DNA from: Prolixibacteraceae bacterium
GTDB lineage: Bacteria > Bacteroidota > Bacteroidia > Bacteroidales > Prolixibacteraceae
Direction: 5' to 3'
NCBI GenBank assembly: GCA_019856515.1
Contig: CP082230.1
Location: 2,604,001 to 2,668,000, forward strand
Length of the DNA stretch: 64,000 nucleotides
The position numbers and the translations under genes were made by a program. Positions 46,165 to 55,312 of the stretch are shown here, piece by piece. A model generated the notes under the pieces. It searched no databases. It was given only the letters and a program-made list of their open reading frames with translations, and had not been told where the DNA came from. Numbering within the stretch: position 1 is the stretch's first letter; the number at the start of each line of letters is the position of its first letter.

Positions 46165-46773
46165 ATGAATTGGAAAGAGATTATTAGCAACATGGATACC
46201 AATACGATAGCTCAAGATCGTAAAGATGTTTTGCAACCAGTTATTGACTATGTACAGAACAAAGTGGACGATGGTAAAGTTCCTGTATTAAACTATATAT
46301 GTACGCATAACTCTAGAAGAAGCCAGTTGTCTCAAGTTTGGGGATATGCAGCAGCAGCATTCTATGGTATTGAAATAGTTAGCTATTCAGGAGGTGTTGA
46401 AGTGACAGCATTTAATGAAAGAGCAGTTCGAGAAGTGGTTGATTGTGGTTTTGAGGTTTCTATTAAGGATCCAAATGGTGACAATCCTATTTATGAAGTG
46501 AGATTCGATGACCATGTAGCTCCTTTGATGATGTTCTCTAAGGTATTTGATGATAAAGCCAATAGTGTTCGACCATTTGCTGCTATTATGACTTGTGGTC
46601 ATGCAGATGAAAATTGTCCTTTTATTCCTGATGCGGAAGCTCGTTTGGCTGTTCGATATGAAGATCCTAAAGCATTCGATGACACGGATAAAGAGGCCGA
46701 GATGTATCATGTTCGCTCGATGCAGATAGCACAAGAGATGAAATATGTCTTCTCTTCTATTCAAAAGAAATAA
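46165..46773 (+). CDS. arsC: Low-molecular-weight phosphatase-type arsenate reductase
   Basis: 202 residues, cytoplasmic. The catalytic loop C-T-H-N-S-R-R-S starts at Cys46 and matches the CX5R(S/T) signature of the LMW-PTPase fold used by thioredoxin-linked ArsC. It is longer than classic ArsC (about 130-140 residues) and carries an N-terminal helical extension and a C-terminal part with further Cys residues (TCGHADENCPF) that could act in the redox relay. Context between arsR and acr3 strongly supports arsenate reduction. Confidence 0.85.
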   Translation: MNWKEIISNMDTNTIAQDRKDVLQPVIDYVQNKVDDGKVPVLNYICTHNSRRSQLSQVWGYAAAAFYGIEIVSYSGGVEVTAFNERAVREVVDCGFEVSIKDPNGDNPIYEVRFDDHVAPLMMFSKVFDDKANSVRPFAAIMTCGHADENCPFIPDAEARLAVRYEDPKAFDDTDKEAEMYHVRSMQIAQEMKYVFSSIQKK

Positions 46774-46785
46774 TTAGTACACGTT

Positions 46786-47814
46786 ATGAAAAAACTAAAT
46801 TTTGTCGATCAATATCTTACCCTATGGATCTTTCTTGCCATGGCTATAGGGGTTGCTTTGGGATATATCTTTCCATCTTCTTCTGCAGTGATAAACAGTT
46901 TGAGTAGTGGATCTACAAACATCCCTATTGCGATAGGTTTGATTGTGATGATGTATCCTCCTTTGGCAAAGGTAGACTACAAATTATTGCCTAAAGTATT
47001 TAAGAACACCAAAATTCTATCCATATCATTAGTGCTGAATTGGATCGTTGGACCTATATTAATGTTTGCTTTGGCGATGATATTCCTTCATGATAAGCCT
47101 GACTATATGGTAGGGCTAATTCTGATTGGATTGGCACGATGTATTGCTATGGTATTGGTGTGGAATGATCTTGCAGACGGTAGTAGCGAATATGGTGCGG
47201 GGCTGGTTGCACTCAATAGTATCTTCCAAGTGTTTGGGTATAGTTTTTATGCTTGGTTGTTCATCACCAAACTTCCACCGCTATTTGGATTCGAAGGTGC
47301 TATTGTGGATATTTCTATATCAACCATTGCTGAGAGTGTGGCAATATATCTTGGGATTCCATTCTTAATGGGGCTTTTATCACGAATTATCCTAGTAAAA
47401 TGGAAAGGTGAAACATGGTATAAAGAGACTTTTATTCCTAATATTTCTCCATTAACATTGATCGCGCTGCTATTTACTATCATTGTGATGTTCTCACTAA
47501 AGGGGGAGTTGATAGTGCAAATTCCTTTTGATGTGGTACGTATTGCAGTGCCATTGTTGATATACTTTATTCTGATGTTCTTACTTAGTTTCTTTGCAAG
47601 TCGTAAGATGGGAGCAGGGTATAAAGAGAATGCTTCGATCTCGTTTACTGCAACAGGGAATAACTTTGAGCTTGCGATTGCAGTGGCTATCGCAGTGTTT
47701 GGATTGAATTCAGGACAAGCTTTCGCAGGGGTTGTTGGACCGCTTATTGAGGTTCCGGCACTCATATTATTGGTGAAAGTAGCCAAAGTTCTAAGAAAGA
47801 AGTATTACGCATAA
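46786..47814 (+). CDS. acr3: Arsenite efflux permease ACR3
   Basis: 342-residue inner-membrane carrier with about ten TM helices. The family's essential Cys is present in [18 protein letters not shown] (Cys119), and the [11 protein letters not shown] motif marks the later crossing helix. It expels arsenite produced by ArsC. Spacing of 12 bp to the arsC stop confirms the operon. Confidence 0.94.
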   Translation: MKKLNFVDQYLTLWIFLAMAIGVALGYIFPSSSAVINSLSSGSTNIPIAIGLIVMMYPPLAKVDYKLLPKVFKNTKILSISLVLNWIVGPILMFALAMIFLHDKPDYMVGLILIGLARCIAMVLVWNDLADGSSEYGAGLVALNSIFQVFGYSFYAWLFITKLPPLFGFEGAIVDISISTIAESVAIYLGIPFLMGLLSRIILVKWKGETWYKETFIPNISPLTLIALLFTIIVMFSLKGELIVQIPFDVVRIAVPLLIYFILMFLLSFFASRKMGAGYKENASISFTATGNNFELAIAVAIAVFGLNSGQAFAGVVGPLIEVPALILLVKVAKVLRKKYYA

Positions 47815-47825
47815 TTATAAATAAA

Positions 47826-47861
47826 AAAGAAGGGGCCCCACCAAAAAGCCCCTTCTAAAAT
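47826..47861. terminator. Terminator between acr3 and GH20 genes
   Basis: Stem AGAAGGGGC/GCCCCTTCT. The T-tract is on the minus strand, so it best terminates the PUL transcript coming from the right, but the hairpin also ends the ars operon region. Confidence 0.7.
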
Positions 47862-47911
47862 TAACAGATAATCTATGTGTAAGGATTTGCATTAAACTAG
47901 AGTCTATCATC

Positions 47912-47927
47912 TAATACTTTAGTATTA
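47912..47927. promoter_or_regulatory. Short palindrome
   Basis: TAATACT-TT-AGTATTA, 7-bp arms, in the gap between converging ars and PUL units. Significance uncertain. Confidence 0.25.
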
Positions 47928-48020
47928 ATCGAATAGTTGCGAAACTCTTACAAGATCATTGTTAACCACAATGAACTATCTCACTGTTCAATCTCTAATA
48001 TGTAATTGTTGTTGTTTTAA

Positions 48021-49658
48021 TTAATACTTTGTCTCTCTATCATAACGAATCTCTTTATTGTACCACCTTTTCTCTAGTCTAGGAATCTGTGTTACGAAAT
48101 TTTGATAGTGTTTCTGATCTAAGTTAGTCCATCCGATTTCAGCTAATGCAGCCAAACGTGGGAATATTTGTCGCTCGATATCACAATTTGTTGGACACCA
48201 TTCGGTCCACATTTGACCACTGACCCCCATTATGTTCTTCGCTAGATCTTCACTTATCCCTTTGGGTACTGGATCGTAGTTGAACATTTTTTGTAGAGTT
48301 AACTTTGTTGGTTTATAGTCTAAGTAGGTGAAAATATGATATGCATTCACCACCTTATATCCTCTTTCTAATGTCTTCTTAATTAACTTAGGATCGCCTT
48401 TCCAGAAATGCACAATAGTCGATTGACTCAATGTTTCACTCGGGTTAAGGTTATCTTTAGATTGCCATCCATGAATATCATCTCCAAGGATATCATTCCA
48501 TCCCATCATGTTTCTATTGTTCTGCTCAAAGAATTTAGAGAGGTTGTTGGTAAAGTAAATTTGTAGATCTGAAGGTGTTTTTAATTTCTGATCTGCCATA
48601 TATCTTTGGACCTCTTTACTCTCATTCCACGAATCATAAAGCACTTCATCCCCACCAACATGAACTACTTTAGATGGAAATAGGTTAAAGACTTCTTCTA
48701 ATACATCGTGAATAAATTCGATCACTCTTGGATCTGAGACATTATATATCTCTTTGAACTTTCCAAAGCGTGTAGGGACAGGGATCTGTTTTTTGCTGGC
48801 AGTAAGCCATGGATAAGCAGCAATGGCTGCAGCAGCATGACCAGGCATCTCTATCTCAGGAATAATTGTGATATGACGTGCTTTGGCATATGCAATCACT
48901 TCTTTTATGTCTTCTTGTGTATAGTATCCTGAATGGGCACGGCCTAATTTCTTTCCACTCTTCCACCATACAGCCTCACTATCTTTACGGTAAGCACCAA
49001 CAGAGGTTAGTTTGGGATATTTTTTGATTTCGATACGCCACCCTGCATCATCAGTCAAGTGCCAATGAAAACGATTCATCTTTAGGTATGCCATCTCATC
49101 TAATATCTTCTTGACTTCTCGCTTTCCCTGAAAGAATCTTGCTTCATCTAACATCATGCCTCTCCATTGGAAACGTGGGCTATCTGTTATGACACAACTC
49201 TCAATGATACCGTCCTCAGACAACTGTTTTAATGACTGTATTCCGTAAAATATTCCTCTCGCATCGGCTGCTGTTATTAACACATGTTCATCCTTTGCCT
49301 CCAGAATATATGCACCCTCTTCTTTAAAGAATTTATTACTTTTATCTATAGTTATTTCAATGTAATTTCCTTTTCGCTGTTTCTTAAGTTTTCGCGTATT
49401 TCTAATATCGAATACTACGTTCTCTTCGTAACCTTCAAACAAATTTTGTTGTAAGAAACTCTTCTCGTTCGATAACTCTTTGTCATAAATGACACGAATT
49501 GGGTCTCCCCATTTTATCACAGTTTCTGATCCTCTTGTAATACTATTAGGTTGTGGCACAATGCGACTTGATGTCTCCTTGTTCACTGCTGTAGCCCCAA
49601 TAGAGATCATCATCCCCAAACATATCAACACTAAATGTGGTACGTATCTCTTTCTCAT
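48021..49658 (-). CDS. GH20 beta-N-acetylhexosaminidase
   Basis: 545 residues with an N-terminal signal peptide (ending about ATA, residue 24). A GH20b-type beta domain at about 30-155 precedes the TIM barrel (WRGMMLDEARFF onward). The catalytic pair Asp337-Glu338 lies in VVHVGGDEVL, the standard substrate-assisted mechanism. It removes terminal beta-GlcNAc or GalNAc. Its ATG overlaps the sulfatase stop by 4 bp, so the two are translated together. This suggests desulfation followed by removal of the same sugar. Last gene of the PUL. Confidence 0.94.
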   Translation of the reverse strand: MRKRYVPHLVLICLGMMISIGATAVNKETSSRIVPQPNSITRGSETVIKWGDPIRVIYDKELSNEKSFLQQNLFEGYEENVVFDIRNTRKLKKQRKGNYIEITIDKSNKFFKEEGAYILEAKDEHVLITAADARGIFYGIQSLKQLSEDGIIESCVITDSPRFQWRGMMLDEARFFQGKREVKKILDEMAYLKMNRFHWHLTDDAGWRIEIKKYPKLTSVGAYRKDSEAVWWKSGKKLGRAHSGYYTQEDIKEVIAYAKARHITIIPEIEMPGHAAAAIAAYPWLTASKKQIPVPTRFGKFKEIYNVSDPRVIEFIHDVLEEVFNLFPSKVVHVGGDEVLYDSWNESKEVQRYMADQKLKTPSDLQIYFTNNLSKFFEQNNRNMMGWNDILGDDIHGWQSKDNLNPSETLSQSTIVHFWKGDPKLIKKTLERGYKVVNAYHIFTYLDYKPTKLTLQKMFNYDPVPKGISEDLAKNIMGVSGQMWTEWCPTNCDIERQIFPRLAALAEIGWTNLDQKHYQNFVTQIPRLEKRWYNKEIRYDRETKY

Positions 49659-51013
49659 TTCTTTCTATTATCTGGTTTAGGTGCCATTACATAATCTACT
49701 TCTGCTGGGGCGCGTCTTCCTTTCACAATCTCGTTATCCATATCATGCATTTGCTTCTCTAACCTTTCCGCCAATTTTGCATGCTTTTTAATAATGTTAT
49801 AATCTTCGGAGATATCTACTTCTACATTAAATAGATGTTTCTTTCCCTTTAGTTCTAAGAATTTATATGCTCCTACACGAATACCTCTTGCAATACCTTT
49901 CTTGTCGTAATACAACATTGGTTGTTGATCCACTTTTTGGTTGCCATCTAGAATGTAGTGACTCACATCTACACCATCAATCTTATTGGTTGGCATGGGA
50001 GCATTACACAATTTCATGATAGAAGGAAGTATATCCATCGCTCTCACTGGGGAGACACGAATTCCAGGATTGATATGTTTTGGCCAGTACGCAATAGTAG
50101 GGACTCTTAGACCACCTTCCCATAAGGTACCCTTTGCTCCATGCAATGGACCTGCCGACCCTCCTTCTGTTTTATATACTTTCCACGGTCCATTATCCGA
50201 AGAGAAGATAACAATCGTATTTTTGTCTAGCTTGGACTTTTTTAAAGCATCTAATACCTGCCCTACTCCCCAGTCAACTTCGGCAACTGCATCACCATAC
50301 TTACCACGTTTGGTCGAGCCTTCGTACTCTTTAGATGCATAAACTGGTACATGAGGCATTGGGTATGCTAAATATAAGAAGAATGGTTTCTTACGATTAT
50401 TCTTAATGAAGTCTACAGATTTGTTTGTAAGCTTACGCGTAATATTATGCTGATCTGGATCGACTTCTAAAGTATCTTTTTGTGATATAAATGCTAATGT
50501 ATAAGGATAGTTCCATTTTGGATTAAGTATTTTCTGCTCTCTCTTACTCATATCATTGCTGTAAGGAAAACCGTAAAACATATCAAACCCATGGTTCCAA
50601 GGCATAAACTCTTTTTGGTAACCTAAGTGCCATTTACCAACACAAGCAGTGGTATAACCAGCATCTTTTAATTGTCTAGGTAAAGTTTGCTCTTTAGGAT
50701 TTAAACCTATCTTATCCCATGGCATAAGGACATTTTTTTCGAGTCCCACTCTTTTTGGAAAACACCCTGTTAACAAAGCTGCTCTTGATGGTGTACAGAC
50801 AGATGCCCCTACATAGAATTGAGTAAACTTTGCACCATTGGTGGCCATTTTATCAAGATTCGGAGTAGGGATTGTCGGATTACCATAACAGCTAAGGTCT
50901 CCATATCCCATATCATCCGCGAAAATGATAACGACGTTTGGTTGCGGATTTTTCTTTGCACTGACAGTACCTACAGTTAAGGCTGCCAACATAAAGCTTA
51001 TTTTCTTGATCAT
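49655..51013 (-). CDS. S1-family sulfatase
   Basis: 452 residues with a signal peptide (MLAALTVGTVSA). The active-site Cys73 in C-T-P-S-R, the site converted to formylglycine, sits in VCTPSRAALLTG. Metal-binding FADDMGYGDL near the N-terminus and the later SSDNGP complete the site. Substrate is unassigned; the GH20 and GH18 neighbours suggest a sulfated GlcNAc or galactose unit. The C-x-P-S-R form needs a formylglycine-generating or anaerobic maturase enzyme, not seen here (GldJ is FGE-like but structural). Confidence 0.92.
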   Translation of the reverse strand: MIKKISFMLAALTVGTVSAKKNPQPNVVIIFADDMGYGDLSCYGNPTIPTPNLDKMATNGAKFTQFYVGASVCTPSRAALLTGCFPKRVGLEKNVLMPWDKIGLNPKEQTLPRQLKDAGYTTACVGKWHLGYQKEFMPWNHGFDMFYGFPYSNDMSKREQKILNPKWNYPYTLAFISQKDTLEVDPDQHNITRKLTNKSVDFIKNNRKKPFFLYLAYPMPHVPVYASKEYEGSTKRGKYGDAVAEVDWGVGQVLDALKKSKLDKNTIVIFSSDNGPWKVYKTEGGSAGPLHGAKGTLWEGGLRVPTIAYWPKHINPGIRVSPVRAMDILPSIMKLCNAPMPTNKIDGVDVSHYILDGNQKVDQQPMLYYDKKGIARGIRVGAYKFLELKGKKHLFNVEVDISEDYNIIKKHAKLAERLEKQMHDMDNEIVKGRRAPAEVDYVMAPKPDNRKK

Positions 51014-51046
51014 TATTTATGTGTGTTTAGTTTTATTCCGTTTAAA

Positions 51047-51103
51047 TCACACTACCTCATGCCTTACTCTTTAATATAAAGAATAGAGAAAAAGGTAGTG
51101 TGA
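51047..51103. promoter_or_regulatory. Intercistronic stem-loop, GH18-sulfatase gap
   Basis: 11-bp perfect stem TCACACTACCT/AGGTAGTGTGA enclosing a smaller hairpin (CTCTTT...AAAGAATAGAG). No T-tract follows on the minus strand, so it is more likely an mRNA processing or stability element than a terminator. Confidence 0.55.
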
Positions 51104-51147
51104 GAATAGACAAAGAACAAGCTGATAACAACTTGAATCCTCCTAAG

Positions 51148-53619
51148 TTACTTAATAAATACTTTGGTCGCTACTTCATTTAGATCTTGTTTACAAACAA
51201 GCACATAAATTCCATTAAGATTGGATGGAATAGTAACTTGGTTAGACAATATTGAACATGTAAAAACCTTATGTCCCATCATGTCATAGAGGCTAAGGGT
51301 ACTGTATGGCTCATGCAACAGTATTGTATTTTCACGAATGGTGATCGGAAGAGACGATTTTATATCGATGTTAGATGTTGATTTGAGTTCGTATACCTTA
51401 TTAATTACGTCTTGTACTTCCTTCGATTTTTCGCCATCTAGTCCAAAGCTCCAGAATCCAAAACCTTGGTATCCTGCATCACGAACATATCCCAGTTTAT
51501 ATTCAAATGATTTGGCATCATCTATATAAGCTCTATACCATTCTCCTTTATTTTGATAATCATAATAGTTCATTTTGTAAGGATCATGCCATACAATATG
51601 GTTGTCGGCAGCATAAAGATCTAGATTCTTAACAAGTGCTGTTCCAACAGGAGACGACCCCTCTGTAGCTCCTCCTTGTCCAGATATTTTCCAGATATTA
51701 CCATAGAGAGGATAGCATATAACCAATTTGTCTTTAGGTACTCCTTGAGATAAAAAGAAATTATTTACTCGTGTTTGTATTGTGTTCAAGGGAGAGGTGT
51801 GCCTCTGTGTTATATCATAGCTCATCACTACGATGAAGTCTACAGCTTGTGAGAGTTTCAATACATCAAATTCGGAAGCAGAGACAGGCAAGCATATTGA
51901 CAGCTCATAACCTTTTGCTCTTTTATCTAATGATGATCGAATTGCTCTGACAAAAGCACCATAATTTGAATCCTCTGCAAGGTCAGTTCCATAGAACAGT
52001 TCAAAGTCGATATTTACACCATCTAAGTGAAATCTATCGACATAATCTGCAATCTTCTCTGCAGCATAGTTCATCATATTAGGATTCTTAAGAAAGCGAT
52101 TGTAAAAATCCTTTCTTGAAGCACTACTTTTATTGATGCGACCTGAAAGGCAAAGGAGATTTTTGGTTCCAGCATTATGATTTTCATTCATCTCTTTAAC
52201 AAAAGGCCATGCTGAATTTGCATCAGGAAAATCTACAATATTAAGATTATCATCAAACATTACACCAAAGAACGCAACATGACTCTGTTGTGTATGGTTC
52301 ATGTATTGTTGATAACCATTGGCATGATGATTATATCTATAGTAGGTGATGTTGGTAAAAGAGTGTTCATTGAATTTCGAAAGGTTCAGATCGACCAGCG
52401 GTGTAAAATCTAACTTGATAGCTCCCTCTGGAGATGCGTTGGATACTGTAATTTGTTTTATCGAGCCGTCTATCGCAACACCGACTTTATTGATGGTTGC
52501 ATCGATAGTAAATGAATGACCGACATCTGCTTTTAACGAATAAGAGAGAAAAAGTTTAAATGCCGAAACATCACTCTTTGAAACAGGGAGATTCATCACA
52601 AAGTTCTGAGTTCGGGCTAAAGTTATTATCTCTTCAGGCGTTAGTGTTTTTCGTGGGGTTTGATAATCTAATTTATCCGAAATGGAAGCCCATACAGTAA
52701 GGTCTTTCACTTTACTAAGATCAGTAGTCCCTTCTAGAGATAATGATAAAGATTGGACAGAAGCGCGTGCCTCATAAGGTAACGAAATCTTTAGCCCACC
52801 CCATATTGCATTCTCCTTTAGAAAATGAATAGGTGTATTGGTTTGAAAAGCAAGTGCCGCTGCTTCACGCTTTCCTTCGACAAATGAAATATTTGAACTA
52901 GAAGGAGTTCCATTGGCATCTCCACTACTATCCAACAGGTTTGTCACTACACCAGAAGTCTTATCATCTGTTTTCCAATTATGAATCAGATGGGTAAACT
53001 GAGGGTGTTTGTTGTCGATGTATTTTCCAGACCACTCATTTACCTCTGATGAATTAAGTGCAATATTCCACATTCTAGTGTCTGCAATATTTCCGCAGAA
53101 GCTTCCAAATGCAAAAGAGAAAATGTTTCCCACTGATGGAAATTCAGTTGGAACATTGGCTTGTTGATTTTGGGACATAATCATATAGCCAAAACTTGTT
53201 TTGACTCCATTAACATAGAGACATATTCGCTCTGAAGGTTCGGCAATAGTTCCATCGAATGTTAGTGCAATATGAGACCATGTATCTGCAGGAAGTGCAT
53301 CAATACTGCTGTTTACTTTCATGCTACCTAAGACTACAGTTAGGTTTGTCATATTTTGGTTCGCAAGGATAGCAAAACCATTTCCATCAACTTTTCCACT
53401 ATACCCCATATTAATCACACGACAGTTTGCAGAGGTACCATCTCTATATATCCATGATTCGAAAGAGAACTGTTGTTGTCCAACAGGTAGTTTTATTTCA
53501 GAAGCCTTAAAATCGATTCTGTCACCCCATACTTTCTTAAATCGGATTGATGGACCTGGTTGTGCAAAAGCATAAGTTGTAAAGAGACATAGAAATAGTA
53601 ATGTATATAACGTTTTCAT
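51148..53619 (-). CDS. Type IX secreted GH18 glycosidase with LamG-like domain
   Basis: 823 residues. Signal peptide (1-19, ending AFA), then a concanavalin/LamG-like jelly-roll at about 30-215 (SFESWIYRDG, WSHIALTFDG, GNIADTRMWNIALNSSEVNEW). A beta-sandwich region follows to about 400. The GH18 barrel has DGVNIDFE with catalytic Glu540 (Asp533, Asp538). The last 70 residues are a T9SS type A sorting domain (SLYDMMGHKV to NGIYVLVCKQD). It likely cuts chitin-like or N-glycan core GlcNAc linkages at the cell surface, acting before the GH20 and sulfatase. Confidence 0.88.
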   Translation of the reverse strand: MKTLYTLLFLCLFTTYAFAQPGPSIRFKKVWGDRIDFKASEIKLPVGQQQFSFESWIYRDGTSANCRVINMGYSGKVDGNGFAILANQNMTNLTVVLGSMKVNSSIDALPADTWSHIALTFDGTIAEPSERICLYVNGVKTSFGYMIMSQNQQANVPTEFPSVGNIFSFAFGSFCGNIADTRMWNIALNSSEVNEWSGKYIDNKHPQFTHLIHNWKTDDKTSGVVTNLLDSSGDANGTPSSSNISFVEGKREAAALAFQTNTPIHFLKENAIWGGLKISLPYEARASVQSLSLSLEGTTDLSKVKDLTVWASISDKLDYQTPRKTLTPEEIITLARTQNFVMNLPVSKSDVSAFKLFLSYSLKADVGHSFTIDATINKVGVAIDGSIKQITVSNASPEGAIKLDFTPLVDLNLSKFNEHSFTNITYYRYNHHANGYQQYMNHTQQSHVAFFGVMFDDNLNIVDFPDANSAWPFVKEMNENHNAGTKNLLCLSGRINKSSASRKDFYNRFLKNPNMMNYAAEKIADYVDRFHLDGVNIDFELFYGTDLAEDSNYGAFVRAIRSSLDKRAKGYELSICLPVSASEFDVLKLSQAVDFIVVMSYDITQRHTSPLNTIQTRVNNFFLSQGVPKDKLVICYPLYGNIWKISGQGGATEGSSPVGTALVKNLDLYAADNHIVWHDPYKMNYYDYQNKGEWYRAYIDDAKSFEYKLGYVRDAGYQGFGFWSFGLDGEKSKEVQDVINKVYELKSTSNIDIKSSLPITIRENTILLHEPYSTLSLYDMMGHKVFTCSILSNQVTIPSNLNGIYVLVCKQDLNEVATKVFIK

Positions 53620-53657
53620 CTATTTAGTTTTTAAAATTTAGACAATATGATCCCTAT

Positions 53658-53684
53658 CCTATGCACCAACAATTGGCACATAGG
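53658..53684. promoter_or_regulatory. Intercistronic stem-loop, SusD-GH18 gap
   Basis: CCTATGCACCAA pairs with TTGGCACATAGG (two mismatches) around a 3-nt loop. No T-tract. Together with the loop at 51047 it may set different transcript levels along the operon. Confidence 0.5.
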
Positions 53685-53711
53685 GACATAGATTGACTTA
53701 TCTTCAATTAG

Positions 53712-55289
53712 TTAGTACCCTTTATTTTGGTCGGATTCTGTTATCGCATCATTGGTATTGATCTCCTTTAAAGGTATCGGCAAATACATGTTTCTTTCTG
53801 CCTTACTCAGATCATATACATGATCTGACCATACAGGGTGTTGATCTGGACGATTGTTTTTATTTTTGTTATGACGAAGAAGCATCCACTTAAATTTCTC
53901 TACTCCTCGTCTTCTTGCATCAATAAAATCATCACCTTCCCCAAGAAGTTCAAATTCACGCTCCACAAATAGTCGATCTCGAATTTCCTCTTTTGTCATA
54001 CTCTCAGACCAATTGGTTGGATTTATTGCTCCCCAAGCTGATGTTGAAGAATTTCGAGCTCTCGTCATTACTTGATTTACATAGCCAAGAGCTGTCGTCT
54101 TGTTCCCAAGTTCATTCTCCACTTCTGCCATCAATAAAAGGATATCAGCATAACGTATCGGGGTTATATCTCGAGATGAATAGGTTGCAACTTGGTCTTT
54201 ATCCCAATATTTCTTAAGGTTAGGCCACTGTCTAAAGTCTTTATTATTTTCCCAATTAACACTTGGGTAGACTTCGTATGCACTATTAAATAGTTCTTGT
54301 TTTTTATAGTATGCATAGCTCGTATGGAAATAGGAAATATCGATACGGGGATCTCCAGGATATAATTTATTATGCTCATCAAATACAGTTTTTGACACCT
54401 GTATCCTTGACCAATTAGTTCCATTCTTCGTTGAACCTTGAGGACAAAATACTGCACCTGTTCTATTGTAATTACTATATTGGTATGTCATAAAATGAAG
54501 AGAGAAAATTGTCTCCTTATTCGACATTCCATCAAATAATTTTTGGTAGTTTTCTGCTAATTTATATCTACCAGATGTTATTACTTTCTCACCAGCTAGC
54601 TTCGCTTTTTCCCATAAAGTCATGTCATTTTGTGCTCTACTCGCCATAATAAAAAGCGTCTTCGATTTCAAAGCATAAGCTGCAATTTGACTTACATCTC
54701 TGTTCTCTGGTTTTAGCTCTATAATTGCTTTATCAAGATCTGAAAGGATGGCATCATAACATGCTTGTTCTGTTGCACGTGGTTCATTAATATGTTCCTT
54801 ATTAGTTGGAGATAATCTTAAAGGAACACCACCCCATTTGGTTACCAGCTGATAGTATGCCAATGCTCTTAAGAAGTATACCTCTCCTTTGGTTCTTGAG
54901 ATGAACTCTGGTCTCAAATTGGCTTTATCAATGAATGCCAAATAGTTGTTGAATTGACTTATGGCTCTATACAGTTCATCCCAATGCATCACTAATAGTG
55001 TATTTGTAGGAGATACGTTTAAAGAGCCTAACTCCTCCATCCAATTGCCTTGCTTTCGCAGATAGAACAAACCTGAAGTTCCTGCAGATAACTCTTCGGC
55101 ATAGTTACCAAATGTTCCTAGGGTAGTCATACTACTATAACATCCATATAGCGCCATTTGTGCACTCTTCTCACTTTCGAAAACAGTCTTTGCATTTAAA
55201 GTGTATTGGGGATCTTCATCTAACCAACTATTACAACTGGAAAAAAGAAACGATCCAATCATTAAGGTATATAATATTGTTGTTTTCAT
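53712..55289 (-). CDS. susD: SusD/RagB-family glycan-binding lipoprotein
   Basis: 525 residues with lipoprotein signal (FLFSSC, Cys19). It continues NSWLDEDPQYTL and QMALYGCYSSM, then tetratricopeptide-like helices (VYFLRALAYYQLVTKWGGVPL), all SusD traits. The C-terminal part has RYADILLLMAEVENELG and a final VREFELLGEGDDFIDARRRG block. It caps the SusC channel and binds glycan at the surface. The gene is a paralogue group member, so the symbol denotes family only. It sits 23 bp after susC. Confidence 0.93.
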   Translation of the reverse strand: MKTTILYTLMIGSFLFSSCNSWLDEDPQYTLNAKTVFESEKSAQMALYGCYSSMTTLGTFGNYAEELSAGTSGLFYLRKQGNWMEELGSLNVSPTNTLLVMHWDELYRAISQFNNYLAFIDKANLRPEFISRTKGEVYFLRALAYYQLVTKWGGVPLRLSPTNKEHINEPRATEQACYDAILSDLDKAIIELKPENRDVSQIAAYALKSKTLFIMASRAQNDMTLWEKAKLAGEKVITSGRYKLAENYQKLFDGMSNKETIFSLHFMTYQYSNYNRTGAVFCPQGSTKNGTNWSRIQVSKTVFDEHNKLYPGDPRIDISYFHTSYAYYKKQELFNSAYEVYPSVNWENNKDFRQWPNLKKYWDKDQVATYSSRDITPIRYADILLLMAEVENELGNKTTALGYVNQVMTRARNSSTSAWGAINPTNWSESMTKEEIRDRLFVEREFELLGEGDDFIDARRRGVEKFKWMLLRHNKNKNNRPDQHPVWSDHVYDLSKAERNMYLPIPLKEINTNDAITESDQNKGY

Positions 55290-55312
55290 ATGTCTTGAAT
55301 TAAATCTTTAAT

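Noticed and set aside
47912..47927. Operator for the ars or PUL operon
   Set aside because: It lies at the 3' ends of both converging units, so a promoter role is unlikely.
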